Under the pieces are notes generated by a model. The model was not told where the DNA came from, did not search any database, and saw only the letters and a program-made list of their open reading frames with translations. This document shows, piece by piece, positions 36,817 to 45,258 of a stretch of 64,000 nucleotides of DNA. Source of the DNA: Janibacter sp. A1S7 (GTDB taxonomy: Bacteria > Actinomycetota > Actinomycetes > Actinomycetales > Dermatophilaceae); NCBI RefSeq assembly GCF_037198315.1, contig NZ_CP144913.1, positions 2,294,001-2,358,000 on the forward strand, in the 5' to 3' direction. Made by a program: the position numbers and the translations under genes. Position 1 is the stretch's first letter; the number at the start of each line of letters is the position of its first letter.

Positions 36817-39800
36817 ATGCTCCTGCAGATGACCGTTGTCGATGCCCGACGTGGCGCCGAGCGACCCGTGGAGGTCCGTGCCGAGAGCGATGACACGGCC
36901 GTCGACCTGCTCGAGGCCCTGGGCTTCGGGCCGGAGACGGTCATCCACGTCGATGGCGCAAAGGTCCCACCTCAGGCGCCGATCGGACTACCTCCCCTGC
37001 TCGACGGGAGCGTCCTCGTTCTCGGCCACGACGAACCGGTGACGAGGCCAACAGGCCGTGCCCCCCTTCGTCTCACGACGACCACGGGGCCCGACGGCGG
37101 ACGGATGCTGTCGCTGACGCCCGGCCGTCACGTGGTCGGCCGCGGGGAGATGGCCTCCTTCCGACTCGCCGATGACACTCTCTCGCGCGAGCACCTGGCC
37201 GTGTCGGTGGACCGCGACGGCGTCCTCGTGCACGAGCTGGATGCGACCAATGCCACCCACGTCGACGACGAGGCCGTGCCCGACCAGGGGGTACGCGCCC
37301 GGGTCGGTAGCCGCGTGCACGCCGGGAGCACGACCTTCGCCCTCGAGGCCCCGCGGTCACGCCCCTGCCGTCGGCGACCCAGCGGATCGGGGACGATCGT
37401 GGTCAACCCGACCCCGCACCTGCCCTCCGCGCACAGGCCGGCACGGATCACGATCCCGCAGGAGCCGAGTTCCCCGGCCCGACGGCGCATTCCCTGGGTG
37501 ATGGTCCTCCTACCCCTCCCCTTCGCGGCACTGCTTGCCGTCTTCTTCGGACCGCGGATGCTCCTCTTCGGGCTGCTCACACCCGTCCTCGCCATCGGAT
37601 CGACCCTTTCCGACCGTTCGTCCGCGCGCCGTGACCACCGGGACGCCCTGGCGAAGTGGGAGTGCGAGCGGGCGCGAACCGGCGAACAACTCACGAGCGC
37701 CCTGGCACGGGAACGTCGGCAACGTCTCCGGTCGGCCCCGAACGCGACGGCACTGCTCGACGCGGCCCGGGGCGACTCCACGCGGTTGTGGGAGCGCCGT
37801 TCCGGGCATCGGGAGCACCTCGACCTGCGCCTCGGGACGGGCCCGCTTCCGGCCCGGCTCGAGGTCGACCGTGGACACGGCGAGAAGGACCACCCCGTGC
37901 TCGAGGACGTCCCCCTCGTGGTCGACCTCGAGGAGGCATGTGTGCTGGGGGTCGCCGGTGGACGTGGGGAACGCGACCGGATCGCACGTCACCTCCTCGG
38001 GCAGTTGACGGTCCTGCACTCCCACCACGACGTGCAGATCTCGGTGGTGGCCTCGGCCGAGGGGTGGTGGTCCCCCTTCCGCTCCCTCGTGCACCTGCGG
38101 GAGCACGACGACGTGCCCTGGTCGAACCGGACCACGACCGACGAGGACGATGCGCTCACCCTCTTCGCCGGTCACGCCGCCACCGTCCGGGAGCGTGCTC
38201 GACAGCGCTCCGGTGCGGGAACGGAGGCTGCCCGCCCGACCGCGCTCGTGCTCGTCATCGACGACGTCGACCGGTGGCGCGGCGACCCGAACCTGCGCAC
38301 CGTCCTCGAGCACGGACGCGCCAACCGCGTCCTGGTCGTTGCCCTCGCGGACACCGTCGAGAGGCTCCCGCACGAGTGCGGTGCCCTGGTACGGCTCGAC
38401 GGCCACCGGATCGCGCTACAGGTCGCTGGTACGCAGGCCGCCCACGGTGTCGTCGACGGCGTCGGCCCGGCGTGGGCCCACCGTGTTGCCGCCGCGTTGG
38501 CCCCCCTTCGGGATGCCACCCCCGATGACTCGGGCGCCGGCCTGCCGGAGGCAACCCGACTGATCGACCTGCTCGACATCGATCCTGACGACCGGGAAGC
38601 GATCCGGACCGCCTGGTCGGGCGGGTCGACCGACCTGGACGTCGTCGTCGGGCTCGGACCCGACGGTGAGTTCCGCATCGACCTGCGCCGCGACGGCCCG
38701 CATGCGCTCGTCGCCGGCACCACGGGGTCGGGCAAGTCGGAGTTCCTGCAGAGCTGGGTGGCCTCACTCGCGGCGCGCTCGTCGCCGGACGAGATCACCT
38801 TCGTGCTCGTCGACTACAAGGGCGGCGCCGCGTTCGCCGAGTGCGCCCACCTGCCGCACACCGTCGGCGTCCTCACCGACCTCGAGCCGGCACAGGCCGA
38901 GCGCGCCCTGACCAGCCTTGATGCCGAGCTGACCCGGCGCGAGCGGATCCTGGCCGCATCCGGGGCCACGGACGTCGACGACCACAGGGGTTCTCCACTA
39001 CCGCGTCTGATGATCGTCATCGACGAGTTCCGGATGCTCGCCGAGGAACAGCCGGAGGCCATGGCCCATCTGATGAGGATCGCCGCCGTCGGCCGGTCTC
39101 TCGGCGTGCACCTCGTGCTGGCCACGCAGCGTCCGGGAGGCATCGTGTCCGCCGACATCAAGGCCAACGTCAACCTGCGCATCAGCCTCCGGGTGCGCGA
39201 TCGGGCCGACAGCGATGACGTGCTGGGTGTCCCGGATGCCGTCGACCTCCCCGAGTCCGCTCCGGGACGAGCCCTGGCGCGGACCGGAGGGTCGCCCGCC
39301 CGCAGCTTCCAGACCGGCCGAGTGGCCGGCCACGAGGCCCCGGGGCCCGGCGCCGTCCTCGTGCGCGACCCCGGGTCGCCATGGCCGGCGACGTCGCGAC
39401 GCACGGACGTCGGCCCCACCGACCTGCAGCGACTGGCGGCCACGCTGACCTCCGTCGCAGGGGACCTCGGGATCGCCCAGCCGCACCGCCCGTGGTTGCC
39501 TCCCCTGGCCCAGGCCCTCGCCGTCGAGGAGCTGCCCGTGCCCCATGGTGACGACCACGGTGCCCCCTTCGCGCTCGTCGACCGTCCGGAGCACCAGGAG
39601 CAGGTGGCCTTGACCTGGTCGCCGGCCGGGGGTCACTGGATGGTCGTCGGCGGTCCGGGCACCGGGCGCACCACCAGCATCGCCGCGATCGTCACGGCGG
39701 CCGGCCGCCGGTGGGGGCCCGGCCGACTACAGGTGCAGGTCATCGGCGACGGGTCCTCCCTCCTGGGCGGCCTCGCCCGTCTACCGCATGTGGGCAGCGT

Positions 39801-41004
39801 GGTCGATGGCGAGGACCGACCGCTGACCCGCCGCTTCCTCACCCGTCTGGAGGACGACGTGGCGCAGCGCCGCGCGCGGCTGCGCACCAGCGGTCACTCG
39901 ACACTCGACGCGTGGTGGGCAGCGTACGAGGCCGACCCTGTCGGTGATGCCCCCCCGCCACACCTGCTGCTGGCCGTCGACGGATGGGGACGCGTCACGC
40001 AGCCCCGTGGCGGGGCCGACCTCGGCGAAACCGCCGAGCTGCTCGAGGCCCTGCTGCGCGACGGCATGGCAGCGGGTGTGTGCGGCGTCATCACCGGTGG
40101 TCGCGAACTGCTCTCGGGGCGGATCTCCTCACTCGTCACTTCCCGGATCGTGCTGCACCTTCCCGACCGGGGAGACGCCTCCCTCGCCGGACTGACGCCG
40201 GCGGAGACCTCCGGGCCACGGATCCCGGGGCGGGGACGGTTCCAGCCCAATGGGCACCTGGTCCAGGTGGCGCAGCCTTCCGACGAATCATCCACCGGCA
40301 CGGGGCGCGCGTTTCCCGGTCACGAGCATCCGCGCGCCTGGCGCGTCGAGCCACTGCCCGAGGAGGTTGCCGTCGACCGGCTCCCGGAACCGACCACCGA
40401 GCAGATACCGCTGGGCCTGGGTGGCTCGGGGATCGAACCGGTGACCTGGCGTGTTCCCGGCGCCCGCCGATTGCTCGTCTGCGGCCCCCCGGGAAGCGGC
40501 CGCACGAGCACCCTCGTCACGGTCGCCGGGCAGGCCCTGTCCACAGGTCGCCCGGTGGTGCTCATCGGCGAGGGTGACCTGACCGGACATCCCGACCTCG
40601 CCGGTGCCGAGGTCTGCGCGCCGGACGGTCGAGAGCACCTCATCGCCCTGCGTCGCAGGCATCCGGACCTCGTCGTCGTCATCGACGACGCCGACCGCGT
40701 CGAGGACGACCCCGTCGCCGACGTGCTCAAGGAGATCCTGCGTCGGGTCGACAGCGACCGGGGGCTGGTCGTCGTATCGACGGCCACGCAAACGGCTGCC
40801 ACCCGGGTCCGTGGGCTCATCGCCGAGCTCGCACGCGCCCGCACCGGGATACTCCTGCAGCCGACGACCCGCAGCGACGGCGACGCCCTCGGTCTGCGCG
40901 TCCCACCGCTGCAGCGCATCCCCGGCCGCGGGTATCTGATCGCCCAGGGCCGGGCCGAGGAGGTCCAGGTGGCGAGAGGGACCACGCCGGGAGGGCAAGG
41001 GTGA
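36817..41004 (+). CDS. FHA-FtsK/SpoIIIE ATPase, type VII secretion EssC/EccC-like
   Basis: A 1395-residue protein. The N-terminal region carries an FHA-like domain (about 100-180; GRHVVGRGEMASF with S-R-E-H). A membrane hairpin follows (about 226-262), then three ATPase modules. Module 1 has a canonical Walker A GTTGSGKSE (about 634) and Walker B LMIVIDEFRML. Modules 2 (about 945, GPGTGRTTS) and 3 (about 1222, GPPGSGRTS) carry Arg in place of the Walker A Lys, so only module 1 looks fully catalytic. This is the EssC/EccC layout of WXG100 secretion. No EccB, EccD, mycosin or EsxA/B gene is adjacent. ATG 36817 is the first start giving the domain. Chromosome segregation is unlikely, given the FHA part and lack of a gamma domain. 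Confidence 0.9.
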   Translation: MLLQMTVVDARRGAERPVEVRAESDDTAVDLLEALGFGPETVIHVDGAKVPPQAPIGLPPLLDGSVLVLGHDEPVTRPTGRAPLRLTTTTGPDGGRMLSLTPGRHVVGRGEMASFRLADDTLSREHLAVSVDRDGVLVHELDATNATHVDDEAVPDQGVRARVGSRVHAGSTTFALEAPRSRPCRRRPSGSGTIVVNPTPHLPSAHRPARITIPQEPSSPARRRIPWVMVLLPLPFAALLAVFFGPRMLLFGLLTPVLAIGSTLSDRSSARRDHRDALAKWECERARTGEQLTSALARERRQRLRSAPNATALLDAARGDSTRLWERRSGHREHLDLRLGTGPLPARLEVDRGHGEKDHPVLEDVPLVVDLEEACVLGVAGGRGERDRIARHLLGQLTVLHSHHDVQISVVASAEGWWSPFRSLVHLREHDDVPWSNRTTTDEDDALTLFAGHAATVRERARQRSGAGTEAARPTALVLVIDDVDRWRGDPNLRTVLEHGRANRVLVVALADTVERLPHECGALVRLDGHRIALQVAGTQAAHGVVDGVGPAWAHRVAAALAPLRDATPDDSGAGLPEATRLIDLLDIDPDDREAIRTAWSGGSTDLDVVVGLGPDGEFRIDLRRDGPHALVAGTTGSGKSEFLQSWVASLAARSSPDEITFVLVDYKGGAAFAECAHLPHTVGVLTDLEPAQAERALTSLDAELTRRERILAASGATDVDDHRGSPLPRLMIVIDEFRMLAEEQPEAMAHLMRIAAVGRSLGVHLVLATQRPGGIVSADIKANVNLRISLRVRDRADSDDVLGVPDAVDLPESAPGRALARTGGSPARSFQTGRVAGHEAPGPGAVLVRDPGSPWPATSRRTDVGPTDLQRLAATLTSVAGDLGIAQPHRPWLPPLAQALAVEELPVPHGDDHGAPFALVDRPEHQEQVALTWSPAGGHWMVVGGPGTGRTTSIAAIVTAAGRRWGPGRLQVQVIGDGSSLLGGLARLPHVGSVVDGEDRPLTRRFLTRLEDDVAQRRARLRTSGHSTLDAWWAAYEADPVGDAPPPHLLLAVDGWGRVTQPRGGADLGETAELLEALLRDGMAAGVCGVITGGRELLSGRISSLVTSRIVLHLPDRGDASLAGLTPAETSGPRIPGRGRFQPNGHLVQVAQPSDESSTGTGRAFPGHEHPRAWRVEPLPEEVAVDRLPEPTTEQIPLGLGGSGIEPVTWRVPGARRLLVCGPPGSGRTSTLVTVAGQALSTGRPVVLIGEGDLTGHPDLAGAEVCAPDGREHLIALRRRHPDLVVVIDDADRVEDDPVADVLKEILRRVDSDRGLVVVSTATQTAATRVRGLIAELARARTGILLQPTTRSDGDALGLRVPPLQRIPGRGYLIAQGRAEEVQVARGTTPGGQG

Positions 41005-41145
41005 GCGGATCGAAGGCGCAAGGTGGGATCGGCCCGACTCAACCCGCCGCCCGGGCCCGTATGACAAGGCGCGGGTCGAATACCAACGAGTCCGGGCGGT
41101 GCGGCAAGGGCAGATCCCACTCGTGTCGCGGCATACCCGAGAGGA

Positions 41146-42855
41146 TCAGGCCAGCGGCGGCGTGCGCGGCGGCGAGGTGCGCCGTTCCCCCGTCGCCTCG
41201 AAGGCGGCAGCCATGGTCAGCAGCGCGGTGTCGTCCCAGCCGCGACCGGCGAAGGTCAACCCGACCGGCATCCCGATGTCGGCCATCGTGCCCATCGGGA
41301 CGGTGACCGTCGGGATGCCCAGGTGGCGCGGCACGAGGTTGCCGTTGGCCACCCACACGCCGTTGCGCCACCCCAGGTCCGCCGAGGACTCGCTGACGTC
41401 CATGTCGGCGGGACCGACGTCGGCCACTGCGGGGAAGATCACGGCATCCAGGCCGAGGTCGTCCATCCACTCCTCGAGGTCCACCCGGCGGGTCTCCTCG
41501 AGGCCACGCAGACCCCCTTCGAGCAGCGGGAGCGAGGTGACGTCCTCGACGACCCCGACCTCACGGGCCCGCGTGACGTAATCGGCCAGGTCGAAGTCGA
41601 GCTCCCCGTAGCGGTCGGGCAGTGCGCCCTCCGGCTGCGGGAAGATCGCCGGACCGTCGACGTCCGCGAGCCGGTGCAGGCGGGGGTCGCCGTTGGCGCG
41701 CAGGAAGGTCTCCCAGCCCCACATCGCCTGCTGCCAGATCTCCTCCTCCAGATACCCCTGCGGCAGCAGGCCCCGGGTGGCGACCGTGGGGGCACCGGCA
41801 CGGTCACCCTCGTAGTTCGACACGACCGGGAAGTCGGTCTCGACGACCTGCGCGCCGGCCGCCTCGAGGTCGGCGCGCGCCGCCTCGAAGAGAGTCAGGA
41901 CGCTGGGTCGGGGCACGATCCGCTCCCCCGTCGGCCCACCGAAGCCGCTGCCGGTCCCGGCCTCCTCGTCGGTGCCCAGGTACATCCGTGGCACCCCCAG
42001 ACGCAGTCCGCGAAGGGGGCCACCGTCCCCCGTGCGCAGGGCCGGGTAGGAGTCCGGCCGCACGCTCGAGGACGCAGGCACCTCGACCCACGGCTGGGTG
42101 CGCCACAGGTCACCCGTCGTGTCCGGGTCGTCGACGACGACGACGTCGAGCACCTCGAGCAGGTCGGCCATGCTGCGGGTCTGCGGGACGACGACGTCCA
42201 TCGACGGCACGAGGGGCCAGTTCCCCCGCACCGAGATCACCCCTCGCGAGGGCGTGTAGGCGCACAGGGCGTTGTTGCTCGCCGGCGCCCGGCCGGAGGA
42301 CCACGTCTCCTCGCCGAGCCCGAAGGCCGCGAAGCTCGCCGCCGTCGCCGTCCCCGACCCGTTGGACGAGCCGGAGGCGAAGGCCGCGGTGAGGAAGGCG
42401 GCGTTGTAGGGACTCTCGGCGCGGCCATAGACACCCCGCTGCATCCCGCCGTTGGCCATCGGCGGCATGTTCGTCAGGCCGATCAGGACCGCGCCGCCCG
42501 CGCGCAGGCGCGCGATGGTGAAGGCGTCGTGCTGGGCCACCAGGTCGGCGAAGGCCGGGGATCCGCTCGCACAGGTCAGCCCCCGGGCCAGGTAGGAGTC
42601 CTTGGCCGTGTACGGGATCCCGTCGAGCGGCCCGAGCGGACTCCCCTCGGCGCGTCGACGGTCGGCGGCCCGGGCCTCCGCGAGCGCCTGCGGGTTGGGC
42701 ACGACGACGGCGTTGAGCCGGATCCCGTCGGAGTCGTAGGCGGCGAGCCGGTCCAGGTAGGTCCGGACCAGCTGCTCGCTCGTCGTCCTGCCCGAGGCCA
42801 GCGCGGCGCGCAGAGACGCGATGTCCGCCTCGACGACGTCGAAGCCGCCGGTCAC
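41146..42855 (-). CDS. Amidase signature family protein
   Basis: The 569-residue amidase has the catalytic lysine (Lys85, PYTAKDSYL) and the Ser-rich signature segment (ASGSSNGSGTATAASFAAFG) with the cis-Ser/Ser pair. A downstream RGxxS-like GRAPASNNAL replaces the typical GGSIR. It hydrolyses an amide, but the substrate is unknown; the signature differs from GatA, so it is not tRNA amidotransferase. GTG 42855 overlaps the membrane-protein stop. Confidence 0.88.
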   Translation of the reverse strand: MTGGFDVVEADIASLRAALASGRTTSEQLVRTYLDRLAAYDSDGIRLNAVVVPNPQALAEARAADRRRAEGSPLGPLDGIPYTAKDSYLARGLTCASGSPAFADLVAQHDAFTIARLRAGGAVLIGLTNMPPMANGGMQRGVYGRAESPYNAAFLTAAFASGSSNGSGTATAASFAAFGLGEETWSSGRAPASNNALCAYTPSRGVISVRGNWPLVPSMDVVVPQTRSMADLLEVLDVVVVDDPDTTGDLWRTQPWVEVPASSSVRPDSYPALRTGDGGPLRGLRLGVPRMYLGTDEEAGTGSGFGGPTGERIVPRPSVLTLFEAARADLEAAGAQVVETDFPVVSNYEGDRAGAPTVATRGLLPQGYLEEEIWQQAMWGWETFLRANGDPRLHRLADVDGPAIFPQPEGALPDRYGELDFDLADYVTRAREVGVVEDVTSLPLLEGGLRGLEETRRVDLEEWMDDLGLDAVIFPAVADVGPADMDVSESSADLGWRNGVWVANGNLVPRHLGIPTVTVPMGTMADIGMPVGLTFAGRGWDDTALLTMAAAFEATGERRTSPPRTPPLA

Positions 42856-43250
42856 AGTGCCCGGTCCTCGAGGTCGTGCGCCGGCGACAGCACGGCCGCG
42901 GCGATGCCCAGGAGCGCCAGGAGCGCCAGGCCCAGACCGAACCACAGCCCGGTGGACGTGCCCAGCGTCCACGCCGCGGGCAGGAGCAGCAGGTTCCACA
43001 CGACCGTCGGGGTCCGGGGCCACAGCCGTCCGCGCAGCCAGGACATCCCGACCGCGAGGAGCAGGATGGCGAAGATCAGCGAGACCACGAGCGACATGGA
43101 CGCCGTGTTCGCGTCGAAGGCCCGGTCGGCGAGCAGTTCCAGGGCGTACGACCCCGCGGTCACGAAGAGCAGGGCGGACTCGACGAGGCAGACGGCGCCG
43201 GCCACGCGCGGAGGCACGAGATGGTCAATGGGAAGCTGCGGAATGCTCAC
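42852..43250 (-). CDS. Small membrane protein of unknown function
   Basis: The 132-residue protein has four helices: RVAGAVCLVESALLFVTAG, SLVVSLIFAILLLAVGMSW, VVWNLLLLPAAWTLGTS and LWFGLGLALLALLGIAAAV. I do not recognise a family. GTG 43250 gives a plausible start (SIPQLPIDH...); an earlier start at 43307 would add 19 residues. It overlaps the amidase start. Confidence 0.7.
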   Translation of the reverse strand: MSIPQLPIDHLVPPRVAGAVCLVESALLFVTAGSYALELLADRAFDANTASMSLVVSLIFAILLLAVGMSWLRGRLWPRTPTVVWNLLLLPAAWTLGTSTGLWFGLGLALLALLGIAAAVLSPAHDLEDRAL

Positions 43251-43300
43251 GCCAGCAGGGTAGGTGACGCGGCACACGTCAAGTGACACCTGAGTAAGCC

Positions 43301-43331
43301 TCGACACAACGGGTGGTCATCGCGGTATCTT
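43301..43331 (+). promoter_or_regulatory. Putative promoter for whiB1
   Basis: TCGACA (43301-43306) and TATCTT (43326-43331) form a -35/-10 pair with a 19-base spacer. Transcription would start about 110 bases before the whiB1 ATG. The leader contains a GTGTGCCTGACAC inverted repeat (43340-43352) and GGAAATTTTTCC (43355-43366). Either could be a regulator site; mycobacterial whiB1 is Crp-controlled, but I see no convincing Crp box. Confidence 0.4.
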
Positions 43332-43448
43332 GGACCTTCGTGTGCCTGACACAAGGAAATTTTTCCGGCCATCCGGATCGTTGACCCGCAGGCACCACCG
43401 ACCCAGGCCACTGACGACCTCCCCCCGACACCAAGGAGCACATCCCCC

Positions 43449-43697
43449 ATGGATTGGCGCGACCGCGCAGCCTGTCTGGACGAGGATCCAGAACTCTTCT
43501 TCCCCATCGGCAACACCGGCCCCGCGATCGCGCAGATCGAGGAGGCCAAGAAGGTCTGCCGCCGATGCGAGGTCATCGACGAGTGCCTCCAGTGGGCTCT
43601 TGAGACCGGTCAGGACGCCGGTGTCTGGGGTGGACTCTCCGAGGACGAGCGTCGCGCGCTCAAGCGCCGAAAGGCCCGCGCCCGCCGCGCCGGCTGA
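43449..43697 (+). CDS. whiB1: WhiB-family iron-sulfur regulator (WhiB1-like)
   Basis: The 82-residue protein has four conserved cysteines (Cys9, 37, 40, 46) that bind a [4Fe-4S] cluster. A GVWGG turn and a basic C-terminal tail (LKRRKARARRAG) for DNA binding follow. The adjacent pdtaS gene matches the M. tuberculosis WhiB1 locus (Rv3219-Rv3220c), supporting WhiB1 identity: an NO-responsive partner of the principal sigma factor. A good AAGGAG lies upstream of the ATG. Confidence 0.95.
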   Translation: MDWRDRAACLDEDPELFFPIGNTGPAIAQIEEAKKVCRRCEVIDECLQWALETGQDAGVWGGLSEDERRALKRRKARARRAG

Positions 43698-43723
43698 CCT
43701 CCCACGCACGCTGACCACCGTCT

Positions 43724-43739
43724 CCGAGCACCTGCTCGG
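43724..43739. terminator. Hairpin between convergent whiB1 and pdtaS
   Basis: CCGAGCA (43724-43730) and TGCTCGG (43733-43739) pair across a 2-base gap, flanked by further complementary bases. Its place in the 67-base convergent gap fits a bidirectional terminator. There is no T-run. Confidence 0.4.
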
Positions 43740-43764
43740 GGGCGGTTTCGTCGTGGGCGGGCCG

Positions 43765-45228
43765 TCAGGGATCCACACGGCGCAGGCGGGCGCTGAAGCG
43801 CACCCTCGTCCCCCTCGGCTCGGCATCGTCCCAGCGGATCTGACCACCGAGGTCCTGGACCATCGACGTGACGATCCGCGTCCCCAGCCCGGCGCGACTG
43901 GGTCGGAACCCCCTCGGCAGTCCGGCACCGTCGTCGACGACGGTGACCCGCAGGATGTCGCTCTCCCCCTCGTCGGAGCGGTGCGCGTCGACCTCGACGG
44001 TTCCACCATCCGGGATCCCGTGCTCGACGGCGTTCTGGATCAGCTCGGAGAGGATGAGCCCGATCGCGGTTGCGTCCTCGGCCTGCATCATGCCGAAGGA
44101 ACCGGTGAAACCCGAGGTGATCGCGCCCGTCGTCCGCGCCACCTCCACGACCGCCCGGAGTCCCCGCACGGCGATGGTGTCGAAGTCGACCGTCTCCGCG
44201 AACCCGGTGCTGAGCGCCTCGTAGATCATCGCGATGACACCGACACGTCGCTCGGCCTCCGTCAGCGCGATCCGGGCGGACTCCTCCGGCATCCGCCGCG
44301 ACTGCATCCGCAGCAGTGCAGCCACCGTCTGGAGGTTGTTCTTCACCCGGTGATGGATCTCGCGGATGGTCTGGTCCTTGGTCATCAGCTCCTCGCCGCG
44401 CCGCCGCAGCTCGGAGATGTCACGGACGAGGACGATCGCCCCGTGGCGGCGCCTCCCCGTCATCAGGGGGATCGCGCGCATCGCGAGCGCGGCCGCGTCC
44501 GTGGCGACGTCGGCGCGCCACGCCGCGCGTCCCATCGCGACCATGGCCAGGCTCTCGTCGACCTGCCCGACCTGCTCGGCGAGGCCGCTGACCACGTGGG
44601 CGAGGACCTCCGACTCGAGAGGCCCCTTGTGCCCCAACTGGCGGATGGCACTGACCGCATTGGGCGAGGCGTACTCGACGCTCCCCGATGCATTGAGCCG
44701 GATCACCCCGTCGCCCACCCGCGGCGCGCCCTGCCGCACACCGATCGGTGAGGACCCGGGCGTGGGCCAGCTGCCCTCGGGCACCATCGCGAAGAGGTCG
44801 TCCCCCATCGCTCCGTAGCTCTCCTGGAGCCGGGTGTCCGGTCGGCCGCTGTCGAGCAGGTCGTGGATGCTCAGCACGGCGATCGTCCGGCCGCCCCGGC
44901 GCACCGGCCGTGCCCGCTCGTGGATCAGGTCCTGCCCGCGGGTACGGACGTGCTCACTCATCCCCTGCTCGGCGGCATCGGTGACGAGCTCCCCGAAGAC
45001 CGCGCTCGCGCCCAGGCCGACGGCGTCCTCGACGAAGACCATCGGTCCGGTCATCGGCCGGGTGTGGGCGGCGGCGACCCAGCCGTCGTCCTGGGCGAGC
45101 CACAGGACGAGGTCGCTGAAGGCGAGGTCAGCGAGCACCTGCCAGTCCTCGATGAGCAGGTGCAGTCGCTCCATGTCCCCCGCTTCGAGGCCGGGGGTGA
45201 TCCGCAGGAAGTCCGCCAGTGTCTGCAC
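43765..45228 (-). CDS. pdtaS: Two-component sensor histidine kinase PdtaS
   Basis: A 487-residue cytoplasmic kinase. An N-terminal GAF-like domain (about 1-150) and PAS domain (about 170-290) precede the HisKA_2 helix IHHRVKNNLQTVAALLRMQS with the phospho-acceptor His. HATPase motifs are LSELIQNAVEHG and VVDDGAGLP. The partner regulator PdtaR (ANTAR, RNA-binding) is not in the window. The position beside whiB1 matches mycobacteria, where PdtaS senses Cu or NO. Confidence 0.93.
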   Translation of the reverse strand: MQTLADFLRITPGLEAGDMERLHLLIEDWQVLADLAFSDLVLWLAQDDGWVAAAHTRPMTGPMVFVEDAVGLGASAVFGELVTDAAEQGMSEHVRTRGQDLIHERARPVRRGGRTIAVLSIHDLLDSGRPDTRLQESYGAMGDDLFAMVPEGSWPTPGSSPIGVRQGAPRVGDGVIRLNASGSVEYASPNAVSAIRQLGHKGPLESEVLAHVVSGLAEQVGQVDESLAMVAMGRAAWRADVATDAAALAMRAIPLMTGRRRHGAIVLVRDISELRRRGEELMTKDQTIREIHHRVKNNLQTVAALLRMQSRRMPEESARIALTEAERRVGVIAMIYEALSTGFAETVDFDTIAVRGLRAVVEVARTTGAITSGFTGSFGMMQAEDATAIGLILSELIQNAVEHGIPDGGTVEVDAHRSDEGESDILRVTVVDDGAGLPRGFRPSRAGLGTRIVTSMVQDLGGQIRWDDAEPRGTRVRFSARLRRVDP

Positions 45229-45258
45229 GTCGCGATCCTAGCGACGGGCAGGCACCCG

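Noticed and set aside
41039..41134. 31-codon minus-strand frame MPRHEWDLPLPHRPDS... after the amidase
   Set aside because: Protein-like in composition but too short, with no ribosome site and no known family; noted as possible remnant only.
41001..41306. 101-codon plus-strand frame overlapping the end of the EssC-like gene
   Set aside because: Although coupled by a GTGA overlap, most of it is antisense to the amidase 3' end and is low-complexity R/S/P.
41323..43263. 646-codon open frame antisense to the amidase
   Set aside because: Same shadow effect; the amidase has clear catalytic motifs.
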